A DNA stretch of 32,653 nt. Origin: Pseudomonadota bacterium (lineage in GTDB: Bacteria; Pseudomonadota; Gammaproteobacteria; Burkholderiales; Burkholderiaceae_C). The stretch lies in contig CAUJJO010000101.1 in NCBI GenBank assembly GCA_963205125.1, positions 1 through 32,653 on the forward strand, written 5' to 3'. The notes beneath the pieces were generated by a model. The model had not been told where the DNA came from, did no database searches, and saw nothing but the letters and a program-made list of their open reading frames with translations. Below, piece after piece: positions 17,290 through 26,300 of the stretch. The position numbers and the translations under genes are program-made. The first letter of the stretch is position 1; each line of letters begins with the position of its first letter.

Positions 17290-18629
17290 CGCGTGCTCGG
17301 CGCCGTGGACGGAGGGGAGGACGGAGGCGTGGGCGAAGGCGTGCGCGGCGCTGCCGCCGCGAAGCTCATCTCGACCGCGAAGCCCGCTTCGACCGGCGGC
17401 AGCGCGAGCGCGCCGCCGTGCGCGCGCGCGACGAGGTCGGCCAGCATCAGCCCGAGGCCCATGCGGCCCTCGTAGGCCTGGGCGGCCAGCGCCGCGGCGA
17501 GTTCGGCGCGCCGCGGCGCGCTCACGCCCGGGCCGTCGTCCAGCAGGCGCAGGATCTGCAGCTCGCCCTCCTGCCGCAGCTCGAGGCGCAGCGTGCGCGC
17601 GCCCTGTCGCACCGCGTTGTCGAGCAGGTTGATGAGGGCCGCGGTCAGCAGGTCGAGATCGGCGACGAGCCCGGCCGCGGGCGGCAGCACGAGGCGCAGC
17701 GGCTCGTACGGCAGCCGCGGCAACAGCGCCGTCAGCTCGATCGGCTCCCGCTGCAGCTCGGCACCGCTGCGAAAGAGCGCCAGCAGCGCCGCGACCACGC
17801 GCGACAGCCGCGCCGCGGCCTCGCGCACGCGCGCCAGCCGCGGCTGCAGTGCCGGCGGCGCCTCGCGCTCGGCGACCGCGAGCTGGGTGTCGATGCCCGC
17901 CAGCGGCGTGCGCAGCGCATGCGCGGCGTGGCCCGAGAAGGCGCGCTCGTTGGCCACGCGCTGCGCCAGCCGGGCGCCGAGCGCGAGGATCGCCTCGTGC
18001 ACCGGCTGCAGTTCGCGCCGCGTCGGCTCGCTCAGCGCCACCGTGGGCGGCAGCGGCTCGTAGCGCGCCAGCGCCTGCGCGAGGATCGTCAGCGGCTGCA
18101 GCTCGCGGCGCACGCGACGGCGCAGCCACCAGGCGCTGGCCAGCGCGATCAGCAGGGCCGTGCCGATCGCGCTGCCGACGATCTCGAAGGCGGCCTCGCG
18201 CCGCTCGCCGCGCGTCTGCGCGACGTAGAGCGTGTGCTCGCCGTCGGCCAGGCGCAAGCCGTAGACGCGCCAGCCCGAGGACGCGTTGGCAAAGCCCAGC
18301 ACCGGCAGCGGCAGCAGCGGCGCCTGCGGCGCGCGCGCCGAACGCAGCAGCACGCCCTGCGGGCCGAGCAACTGCCAGGCGAAGTGCTCCTGCAGCGGCG
18401 GCGCGTCGGCGCGCACGCGGCTCTCGACCGCGAGCGCATCGAGGTCGCCGACGACGAGCAACTGCCCCAGCACCTCGGCCGCGGCCTGCAGGGTTTCGTC
18501 GAGCAGTTCGTCGACCTCCTCCGCCACGGTGAACCAGACCGCCGCCGACACCGCCGCGCCCCACAGCAGCGCGATCACGACCAGCGGCCGCGTCAGGCGC
18601 GCGCGCAGCGAGGGCAGCGGCGGCGTCAT
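17286..18629 (-). CDS. Two-component sensor histidine kinase
   Basis: Protein of 447 residues. Two membrane helices (about 13-36 and 149-170) flank a periplasmic sensor of about 112 residues. The dimerisation/phosphoacceptor region has FSGHAAHALRTPLAGID with H237; the Glu after His found in most kinases is Ala here, a variant seen in other QseC/PmrB-like kinases. The ATPase domain shows the N box ALINLLDNAV, G1 LLDDGPGV and G2 MGLGLMLADLVARAHGG. The C-terminus is a low-complexity Pro/Ser/Thr tail. Its start overlaps the response-regulator stop, and its stop overlaps pcp. With a phosphoethanolamine transferase divergent next door, a PmrB-like role in sensing cations or cationic peptides is a reasonable inference. 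Confidence 0.92.
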   Translation of the reverse strand: MTPPLPSLRARLTRPLVVIALLWGAAVSAAVWFTVAEEVDELLDETLQAAAEVLGQLLVVGDLDALAVESRVRADAPPLQEHFAWQLLGPQGVLLRSARAPQAPLLPLPVLGFANASSGWRVYGLRLADGEHTLYVAQTRGERREAAFEIVGSAIGTALLIALASAWWLRRRVRRELQPLTILAQALARYEPLPPTVALSEPTRRELQPVHEAILALGARLAQRVANERAFSGHAAHALRTPLAGIDTQLAVAEREAPPALQPRLARVREAAARLSRVVAALLALFRSGAELQREPIELTALLPRLPYEPLRLVLPPAAGLVADLDLLTAALINLLDNAVRQGARTLRLELRQEGELQILRLLDDGPGVSAPRRAELAAALAAQAYEGRMGLGLMLADLVARAHGGALALPPVEAGFAVEMSFAAAAPRTPSPTPPSSPPSTAPSTR

Positions 18630-19288
18630 GGCTCCTGCAGCGTGATGCGGTAGCCCAGGCCGCGCACGGTCTCGATCAGCTCGCGGCCGAGCTTGCGCCG
18701 CACGCTGGAGACGTGGACCTCGAGGGCGTTGCTGAGCAGCTCGGCCTCGCCGCCCAGCAGCAGCCGCTCGAGGTCGGCCTTGGCGACGATGCGCCCGGCG
18801 CGGCGCGCCAGCGCCTCGACCAGCGCCCATTCGCGCGCCGTCAGCTCGACGCGCTGGCCCCCGCGCTGCACGCTGCGCGCCGCCAGGTCGATCTCGACCT
18901 CGCCGACGCGGCAGCGGCCCTGCGGCAGCGCCGCGCTGCGCCGCTGCAGCGCGCGCAGCCGCGCCGCCAGCTCGGCCGGGTCGAAGGGCTTGACGAGGTA
19001 GTCGTCGGCGCCCGCGTCCAGCCCCTGCACGCGCTCCTGCAGGCGGTCGCGCGCGGTGAGCATGAAGACCGGCGTCGTCTCGCCGCGCTGGCGCTGGCGC
19101 GAGACCCAGGCCAGCCCGCTGCCATCGGGCAGCTGCCAGTCGACCAGCCAGGCGTCGTAGGGCTCGCCTTCGACCGCCTGCAGCGCCTGCAGCGAGGCGC
19201 ACCAGTCGACGACATGACCCTCGCTGCGCAGGTAGTCGCGCAGGCCCTCGCCGAGGATCGCGTCGTCTTCGAGCAGCAGCAGTCGCAT
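18626..19288 (-). CDS. OmpR/PhoB-family response regulator
   Basis: Protein of 220 residues. Receiver domain: acidic pair in LLLLEDDA, phosphoacceptor D50 in LVDWQLPDGSG, T78 in FMLTARD and K100 in YLVKPFD. The C-terminal winged helix (about 125-218) includes LTAREWALVEALARRAG, NALEVHVSSVRRKLG and TVRGLGYRI. It is first in the regulator-kinase-pcp operon. MRLLLLEDD at 19288 is preferred to an in-frame ATG three codons earlier (19297) because family members start directly at the first strand. It likely regulates the divergent phosphoethanolamine transferase gene and itself through the shared 77-bp region, which contains direct repeats. Confidence 0.93.
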   Translation of the reverse strand: MRLLLLEDDAILGEGLRDYLRSEGHVVDWCASLQALQAVEGEPYDAWLVDWQLPDGSGLAWVSRQRQRGETTPVFMLTARDRLQERVQGLDAGADDYLVKPFDPAELAARLRALQRRSAALPQGRCRVGEVEIDLAARSVQRGGQRVELTAREWALVEALARRAGRIVAKADLERLLLGGEAELLSNALEVHVSSVRRKLGRELIETVRGLGYRITLQEP

Positions 19289-19309
19289 GGCGCGCATTGT
19301 GGCGCGCGG

Positions 19310-19341
19310 TCTTCAGACCCTCTTCTTCAGGCCCTCTTCAG
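19310..19341 (+). promoter_or_regulatory. Candidate response-regulator binding repeats
   Basis: TCTTCAG occurs three times, at 19310, 19324 and 19335. The last two give CTTCAG-N5-CTTCAG, the 6-5-6 layout of PmrA-type boxes (CTTAAG-N5-CTTAAG) and of OmpR-family tandem sites generally. Ten bases further on is TGCAAT (19352-19357), a possible -10 element for the phosphoethanolamine transferase gene. The first two copies also form a 14-bp tandem repeat with one mismatch, so a chance duplication is not excluded. Confidence 0.45.
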
Positions 19342-19365
19342 CCTGCTGCGCTGCAATCGCCCGCG

Positions 19366-21111
19366 ATGCTTCCGCTGGACCCTCGACGCGTGCCGCCGCC
19401 GGCCGACGACGCACCGCGCGCGCGCGGGCGCCGGCTGCGCCTGCCGCGCCCGCGCCTGAGCGTGGAGGCGTTGCTGCTGCTGGCCAGCCTGTGGTTCCTG
19501 CTCGTGGCCAACGGCCGCTTCCTCGCGCTGGCCCTGCAGGGGCGCGACGCCGCCGCCGCGTCGACCTGGGGGCTGGCGCTGGCGCTGGTCGTCGGGGTCT
19601 TCGCCGCGCACCTGCTGCTGCTGCTGCCGCTGGCCTCGCGCTACACCGTCAAGCCCTGGCTGAGCCTGATGCTGGTGGTGACGGCGCTGGCCGGCGACGC
19701 GATCCGCCGCTTCGGCGTCTACCTCGACCCCGCGATGCTGCGCAACGTGCTGCGCACCGACTGGCACGAGGCCAGCGAACTGCTCTCGCCCTCGATGCTG
19801 CTGTCGCTGCTCGTCTTCGCCGGCCTGCCGATCGCGCTGCTGTGGCGCGTCGAGCTGCCGCGCCTGCCGCTGGCCCGCACCGTGAAGCGGCGGCTGGCGC
19901 TGGCGCTGGCGGCGCTGCTCATGCTCGTGCTGGCGCTGCTGTCGGCCTACCAGCCGCTGGCCTCGCTGATGCGCAACCAGCGCGAGCTGCGCTACCTCGT
20001 GACGCCGGCCAACGCGCTGTGGTCGCTGGCGAGCGCGACGCTGGTCGACGCGCGCGCGCGCGGCAGCGCGCGGCTGCCGATCGGGCTCGACGCCCGGCCC
20101 GGGCCGCTGCTGGCCGCCGCGGCGCGCCCGCAGCTGCTGGTGCTGGTCGTCGGCGAGACGGTGCGCAGCGCCAACTGGGGCCTCGCCGGCTACGCGCGGC
20201 AGACGACGCCGGAGCTGGCGCGCTTGGCCGGCGAGCAGCCGCTCGTCGACTTCGCGCGCGTTCGCGCCTGCGGCACCGACACCGAGACCTCGCTGCCCTG
20301 CATGTTCGCCCCGGTGGGCCGGCGCGCCTATGACGAGGCGACGATCCGCGGCAGCCAGTCGCTGCTGCAGGTGCTGGCGCGTGCGGGCATCGGCGTCACC
20401 TGGCGCGACAACCAGAGCGGCTGCAAGGGCGTCTGCGACGGCCTGCCGACGCAGTCCACGCGCGACCTCGCCGCGACAACACCCGGCTGCGAGAGCGGGG
20501 CCTGCCTGGACGAGGTGCTGCTGCAGGGCCTGCCCGAACTGCTGCGGCAGGTGCAGGGCACGCAAGTGCTGGTGCTGCACATGCTCGGCAACCACGGGCC
20601 GGCCTACTTCCGCCGCCACCCGCCGGCCTTCACGCGCTTCACGCCGGAGTGCCGCGACGACGACCTGAGCCGCTGCACGAGCGCGGAGATCCTCAACGCC
20701 TACGACAACGCGCTGCTCTACACCGACCACCTGCTGGCGCAGCTCATCCGCACGCTGCAGGACGCGCAGTCACGCGTCGACAGCGCCCTCGTCTTCGTCT
20801 CCGACCACGGCGAGTCGCTCGGCGAGGCGAATCTCTACCTGCACGGCCTGCCCTACCTGATCGCGCCCGACGTGCAGAAGGAGGTGCCGATGCTGATGTG
20901 GTTCTCCAAGGGCTTTGCCGCCGCCCGCACGCTCGACCTGCGCTGCCTGAGCGCGCGCGCACAGCAGCCGGCCGCGCATGACCACCTCTTTCACACGCTG
21001 CTCGGCCTGCTCGACGTGCGCACGGCGCTCTACGAGCCGGCCTGGGACCTCACCGGCGCCTGCCGCGGCGTGGCGGGAGTCGCGCAGGCGGCGGCGTCGG
21101 CCGCGCGCTGA
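19366..21111 (+). CDS. EptA-like phosphoethanolamine transferase
   Basis: Protein of 581 residues. The N-terminal half has four or five membrane helices (about 33-55, 68-90, 98-114, 143-160, 174-193) after a basic cytoplasmic lead. The periplasmic sulfatase-fold half has the metal-binding glutamate E264 in LVVGETVRSANWGLAGY, the nucleophile T306 in ACGTDTETSLPCMF, H410 in VLHMLGNHGPAYF, and D480-H481 in VFVSDHGESLGE. These enzymes move phosphoethanolamine from phosphatidylethanolamine to lipid A or other surface sugars, reducing binding of polymyxin-like peptides. Several cysteines (GCKGVCDGL, GCESGACLDE, ECRDDDLSRC) fit the family's disulphides. ATG 19366 gives the shortest lead before helix 1; a TTG at 19297 would overlap the divergent gene. 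Acceptor specificity is inferred. Confidence 0.92.
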   Translation: MLPLDPRRVPPPADDAPRARGRRLRLPRPRLSVEALLLLASLWFLLVANGRFLALALQGRDAAAASTWGLALALVVGVFAAHLLLLLPLASRYTVKPWLSLMLVVTALAGDAIRRFGVYLDPAMLRNVLRTDWHEASELLSPSMLLSLLVFAGLPIALLWRVELPRLPLARTVKRRLALALAALLMLVLALLSAYQPLASLMRNQRELRYLVTPANALWSLASATLVDARARGSARLPIGLDARPGPLLAAAARPQLLVLVVGETVRSANWGLAGYARQTTPELARLAGEQPLVDFARVRACGTDTETSLPCMFAPVGRRAYDEATIRGSQSLLQVLARAGIGVTWRDNQSGCKGVCDGLPTQSTRDLAATTPGCESGACLDEVLLQGLPELLRQVQGTQVLVLHMLGNHGPAYFRRHPPAFTRFTPECRDDDLSRCTSAEILNAYDNALLYTDHLLAQLIRTLQDAQSRVDSALVFVSDHGESLGEANLYLHGLPYLIAPDVQKEVPMLMWFSKGFAAARTLDLRCLSARAQQPAAHDHLFHTLLGLLDVRTALYEPAWDLTGACRGVAGVAQAAASAAR

Positions 21112-21200
21112 GGCGGCCGCGCGGCGCCCCGGCTGCGGCCGGCCGCTGCGGGTTCCGGCGGAGAATGCGGGGTTCCCGCCGCCTCCACGGGCCGCCGCCG

Positions 21201-23309
21201 ATGTCCTCGCGACCGTCGATCCCGTTCCTGCTCGAGTTGCTGCGCCTGGCCATGCGCAAGGAGGCCAGTGCGCTCTACATCGTGCCCTGGATGCCGCCGA
21301 CGCTGCGCATCGACGGGCGCACGGTGGCGCTGTCCTCGGCCAGCTTCAGCCCCGAGCAGTCGACCCGCCTGGTGCTGGACCTGCTCGGCGCCGAGGAGCG
21401 CGCCGCCCTCGACCGCAGCCGCGAGATCGACTTCGACTTCGCGCTCGAGGGCGTGGGGCGCTTTCGCGCGCACGCGTTCCGCCGTCACGGCCAGCCGGCG
21501 CTGACGATCCGCCCGCTGGCCACCGAGCTGCCGACGCCGCACGCGCTGGCCCTGCCGGTGGCGGCCTGCCAGGCCGTACTTGCCGAGCGCGGCCTGCTCG
21601 TGCTGGCGAGTGCCGCGCCCTCGCTGCGCCGCGATGCCATGGCCGCGCTGCTCGAGCACCGCAACCGGCAGCTCGAGGGCACGCTGCTGCTGCTGGAAGG
21701 CGCCTCGCGCTTCTGGCACGAGAGCGCGCGCGCTCGCGTGCGGCGGGTCGCAGGCGCTGCCGAGCTCGAGGCCGCGCTGCAGTCGCCGCCGACGGCGGCG
21801 GGCGCGCCGGCGCCGCTGGCGATCGCCTGGGGCGAGCTCGAGGATGGGCTGCGGCTGCAGCAGGCGGTGCAGGCGGCCGCGCAGGCCTTGTGCATCGTCG
21901 CGCTCGACGCCGAAGACCCGCTGCAGGCGCTGCGGCGCCTGGCCGCGCTGGCCGCCGAGGTCGACGACCCGGCGCTGCTGCGGCGCTGCGCGATCCGCCT
22001 GCACGCGGTGCTTTCGCTGCGCCCGGTGCCGGCGCGCGCGGGCGGGCGCGACCTGGCGCTCACCGAGCTGCTGCCCAATGCCCCGGCACTGGCCGTCGAG
22101 CTGGCCGAAGGCGATTTCGCCGCGCTGCAGGCGCTGCTGCAGGCCGCGGCCGCGCGCGGTGGCGCGGCGCCCGCCTGCACCGCGCCCGATGGGCACCTGC
22201 TCGAACTCGTGCAGCAGGAGCGCGTGACGCCGGCCGTCGCCGCGTCGTGCGCGCGCGACCGCGTCGCCTTCGAGCGCCTGCTGGCGCAGCAGGCCGCACC
22301 TGCGGCGGCGCCGCGGGTGGATACGGCCTTCGCCGACCTCTTTCACACCGGCGCCACCCCGCTGGACCCGTTCGGCTTTGCCGAGCCGACGATGATCGCG
22401 CCGCCGCCGGACACGCAGTTCGACGAGGTCGGCTGGAACGACGAGGCGCCGGCGGCTGCGCTGCGGCCGAGCCTGGTCCCGCTCGTTCCCCCGACGCCGT
22501 CGCCGCACAGCCTGCAGGCGCAGGTCTGGACGACGCCCGCCGCCGTCGCCGGCACGACGGTGGCGATCGACGTCTGGCTCGCGCGCGCCGAGCAGGCCGC
22601 CGAGGTGGCGCGGCGGGCCCCGCGGGACGCGATCGAAGCCGGCGCCGAGGCGGTGATCGAGGAGGCCACGCCGCGCGTGGCGCTCGAGTTGCGCATCGAG
22701 GACGTGCTGCCGGCGCCCGCGCGCCAGCACGCGACCTGGACCGGCCAGCCCGAACGCGTGCGCTACGCCATCCCGGTGCCGGCGCGGCTGCGCAGCGCGC
22801 CGCGGGCGGCCAACCTGCGGCTTGCGGTGAACGGGCTCACGATCGGCGAGCTCGGCTTCACGCTCGGCGTGCAGCCTGCGGCCGATGCCGGCGCGGCCGC
22901 CGAGGACGCGAACGCGGTGCACCGCATGGTCCACTTCGCCTACGCGGCCTTCGCCGATGCCGACCGTGCCCGCGTGCACGAGCTGCTGCAGCCGCTGGCC
23001 CGCCTGGCGCCGGACCTCGAGGTCTTTCTCGGCAGCGCCGGCCTGCGCAGCGGCAACGGCTGGCGCCAGCGCATCGAGGACGAGCTGGCGCGGCGCGACC
23101 GCCTCTTCCTGTTCTGGTCGCAGGCCGCCGCCGAGTCGCCCTGGGTCGACTTCGAATGGCGCTGCCAGCTGCGCCGCCGCGGCGGCGCCGGCCTGGACAT
23201 CGTGCTGCTGGAGCCGCCGCGCGAGGCGCCGCTGCCGCGCGAACTGGCCGACCTGCCCATGCACCTGTGGCGCGCGGCCGATGCGCCGCACGACGCGCCG
23301 CGCGGCTGA
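21201..23309 (+). CDS. Inactivated PilT-like domain fused to a TIR domain
   Basis: Protein of 702 residues with an unusual make-up. Residues 1-365 follow PilT/PilU along their length: LLELLRLAMRKEASALYI, PPTLRIDG, EIDFDFALEGVGRFRAHAF, and a final ELVQQERVTPAVAASCARD like the last PilT helices. The ATPase motifs are gone: ASAAPSLRRDAMAAL (136-150) replaces Walker A, LLLLEGASRFWHES replaces the Asp box, and LAIAWGELED replaces Walker B. After a Pro-rich linker (366-439) comes a probable beta-rich domain (440-556). Residues 573-690 look like TIR: DLEVFLGSAGLRSGNGWRQR, RLFLFWSQAAAESPWVDFEW, with E652 at the place of the catalytic Glu of TIR NADases. No signal peptide or membrane helix is seen. 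It stands alone between the EptA-like gene and the convergent oxoprolinase. The start could be 21165, but 21201 fits the PilT start. Confidence 0.8.
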   Translation: MSSRPSIPFLLELLRLAMRKEASALYIVPWMPPTLRIDGRTVALSSASFSPEQSTRLVLDLLGAEERAALDRSREIDFDFALEGVGRFRAHAFRRHGQPALTIRPLATELPTPHALALPVAACQAVLAERGLLVLASAAPSLRRDAMAALLEHRNRQLEGTLLLLEGASRFWHESARARVRRVAGAAELEAALQSPPTAAGAPAPLAIAWGELEDGLRLQQAVQAAAQALCIVALDAEDPLQALRRLAALAAEVDDPALLRRCAIRLHAVLSLRPVPARAGGRDLALTELLPNAPALAVELAEGDFAALQALLQAAAARGGAAPACTAPDGHLLELVQQERVTPAVAASCARDRVAFERLLAQQAAPAAAPRVDTAFADLFHTGATPLDPFGFAEPTMIAPPPDTQFDEVGWNDEAPAAALRPSLVPLVPPTPSPHSLQAQVWTTPAAVAGTTVAIDVWLARAEQAAEVARRAPRDAIEAGAEAVIEEATPRVALELRIEDVLPAPARQHATWTGQPERVRYAIPVPARLRSAPRAANLRLAVNGLTIGELGFTLGVQPAADAGAAAEDANAVHRMVHFAYAAFADADRARVHELLQPLARLAPDLEVFLGSAGLRSGNGWRQRIEDELARRDRLFLFWSQAAAESPWVDFEWRCQLRRRGGAGLDIVLLEPPREAPLPRELADLPMHLWRAADAPHDAPRG

Positions 23310-23363
23310 GGCGCGGCTGAGGCGCGGCGGGCCTGATCCGATCCGGCGCGCCTTGGGCGGCCT

Positions 23364-26300
23364 TCAGTCCGGCGCGCCCCAGCCGCCGCCGCCGGGCGTC
23401 TCGATGACGAAGACGTCGCCTTCCTGCATCTGCGCCGAGCCGATGTGGTCCAGCGGCTCGATGCGGCCGTCGGCGCGCTCGACGCGGTTGATGCCGACCG
23501 CGCCGGGCTGCCCGCCGGCCATGCCGAAGGCGCCGTGGTGGCGGCCGTTGGAGAGGATGGAGGCCGTCATCGGCTCGAGGAAGCAGACGCGCCGCACCGC
23601 GCCGTCGCCGCCGCGATGCCGGCCCGCGCCGCCGCTGCCCTTGCGGATGCGGTGACTCTCCAGGCGCACCGGGAAGCGGTGCTCGAGCACCTCGGGGTCG
23701 GTGAGGTAGGAGTTGGTCATGTGCGTCTGCACGACGCTCGCGCCGTCGAAGTCGGGCCCCGCGCCCGAGCCGCCCGACAGCGTCTCGTAGTACTGGTGGC
23801 GCGCGTTGCCGAAGGTGAAGTTGTTCATCGTGCACTGGCTGGCCGCCATCACGCCCAGCGCCCCGTAGAGCGCGTTGGTCACGCACATCGAGGTCTCGAC
23901 GTTGCCGGCCACCACCGCAGCCGGCGGGCGCGGGTTGAGCATGCAGCCTTCGGGCACGATGACCTGCAGGGGTTTGAGGCAGCCGGCGTTGAGCGGGATG
24001 TCGTCGTCGACCAGGGTGCGAAAGACGTAGAGCACCGCGGCCATCGTCACCGCCTTGGGGGCGTTGAAGTTGTTGGGCAGCTGCGCGCTGCTGCCGCTGA
24101 AGTCGATGGTCGCGGCGCGCGCGGCGGCATCGACCCTCACCTGCACGCGGATCACCGCGCCGTTGTCCAGCGGCAGCTCGAAGGCGCCGTCGCGCAGCGC
24201 GGTGATGACGCGGCGCACGCTCTCCTCGGCGTTGTCCTGCACGTGGCCCATGTAGGCGGCCACCGTCTGCCGCCCGTAGTGCGCGACCATCGCGTGCAGC
24301 TCCTGCACGCCCTTCTCGTTGGCGGCGATCTGCGCGCGCAGGTCGGCGATCGTCTGCTCCGGGTTGCGCGCGGGGTAGCGCCCCGAGCCGAGCTGCGCGC
24401 GCAGCTCGGGCTCGCGCAGGCGACCCTCGCGCACGAGCAGGAAGTTGTCGAAGAGCACACCCTCTTCGTCGATGGTTGTCGAGAACGGCGGCATCGAGCC
24501 GGGTGTGGCACCGCCGATGTCGGCGTGGTGGCCGCGGCTGGCGACGAAGAAGCTCGGCCGCGCGTCATCCTCCTGCAGGTACACCGGCGTCACCACCGTC
24601 ACGTCGGGCAGGTGCGTGCCGCCGTGATAGGGATCGTTGAGCACGTAGATATCGCCGCGCTGCATCGCCGGGTTGCGTTCGATCACGGTGCGGATGCTCT
24701 CGCTCATCGAGCCCAGGTGCACCGGCATGTGCGGCGCGTTGGCGATCAACTGGCCCGCCGCGTCGAAGAGCGCGCAGCTGAAGTCCAGCCGCTCCTTGAT
24801 GTTGACGCTGTAGGCGGTGTTCTGCAGCCGCAGCCCCATCTGCTCGGCGATGTTCATGAAGAGGTTGTTGAAGACCTCGAGCATCACCGGGTCGACCTCG
24901 GTGCCCACCGCGTGGGCGCGGGCGCGCGGCAGCACGCGGGCGAGCTCGAGCGCGCCCGAGGGCATCATCATCGCGCGCCAGCCCGGCTCGACGACGGTAG
25001 TGGCGTTGCGCTCGGCGATGACGGCCGGGCCGTCGATGGCGGCACCCGGGGCAAGCGCCTCGCGCTGATGCAGCGCCGCGTCCAGCCATTGCCCGCAGTG
25101 CATGCGCACGCGGTCCTCGGGCGGCGGGCGGTGCGGCGCCGCGGTGTGCGCCGCCGGCTCGGCGAAGCGCTCGCCGGCCGCCACCGCCTCGACCGAGACG
25201 GCCTCGATGACGAGCCCGCGATCGGGCATCAGGAAGGCAAAGCGCTGGCGGTAGGCGGCGTCGAAGGCGGCACGGGCTGCGGCCTCGTCGCCGAAGGCCA
25301 CGACGAGCGCGCTGTCGGTGCCCTCGTAGCGCAGGTGCAGGTGGCGGTGCAGCGCGATCGCCTCGCGCGCCACGTCCTGCGTCGCCAGCTCGTCGGCCGC
25401 CGCCTGCGCCATGGCCTCCAGGCGGGCCGCCGCGGCCTGCAGGCCGCTGGCGTCCAGCGGCTGTTCGAGCGCGGCCTCGCGCATGGCGATGCGGTCGGCC
25501 AGCCCCATGCCGTAGGCGCTGAGCACGCCGGCCAGCGGGTGCACGAAGACGCGGCTCATGCCCAGCGCGTCGGCCACGCCGCAGGCATGCTGGCCGCCGG
25601 CGCCGCCGAAGCACTGCAGCGTGTACTGGGTGACGTCGTAGCCGCGCGCCACCGAGATGCGCTTGATCGCGTTGGCCATGTTCTGGATGGCGATCTGCAG
25701 AAAGCCCTCGGCAAGCTGCTCGGCGCTCGTCGCGCGGCCGCTGGCCTGCTGCACGCGCGCGGCGAGTTCCTCGAAGCGTGCGCGCACGCCGGCCTCGTCC
25801 AGCGCCTCGTCGGCCCCGGGGCCGGAGACGCGCGGGGAGTGCGCCGCCTGGATGCGCCCGAGCAGCACGTTGGCGTCGGTGACGGCCAGCGGCCCGCCGC
25901 GACGGTAGCTCGCCGGCCCGGGGTTGGCGCCCGCGCTCTCGGGCCCCACGCGCAGGCGCGCGCCGTCGAAGGCGAGGATGGAGCCGCCGCCGGCGGCGAC
26001 GGTGTGGATGCTCATCATCGGCGCGCGCATGCGCACGCCGGCCACCTGCGTCTCGAAGGCGCGCTCGAAGCTGCCGGCGTAGTGGCTCACGTCGGTGCTG
26101 GTGCCGCCCATGTCGAAGCCGATCAGCCGCGTGTGCCCCGCCGCCACGCCGGTGCGCACCATGCCGACGATGCCGCCGGCCGGGCCGGAGAGGATGGCGT
26201 CCTTGCCCTGGAAGCAGTGCGCCTCGGTGAGGCCGCCGCTGCTCTGCATGAAGAAGAGGCGCACGCCCGGCATCTGCGCCTGCACCTGGTCGACGTAGCG

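Noticed and set aside
21600-21650. Reading 21201-23309 as a functional pilus retraction ATPase
   Set aside because: The Walker A position reads ASAAPSLRRDAMAAL, with no lysine-serine/threonine P-loop; Asp, Walker B and His motifs are also degraded.
21030-23291. Minus-strand open frame opposite the TIR/pseudo-PilT gene
   Set aside because: No recognisable domain. The plus frame has PilT-like and TIR-like patterns and normal third-position G/C bias.
23300-23328. 11-bp tandem repeat (GCGCGGCTGAG) across the stop codon of the TIR gene
   Set aside because: Only two full copies in GC-rich DNA. A local duplication of the stop region has no evident function.
23345-23378. Two GGCGCGCC palindromes between convergent genes as a terminator or site
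   Set aside because: Eight-base GC palindromes are expected at this base composition. One lies inside the oxoprolinase coding end and no T-run follows.
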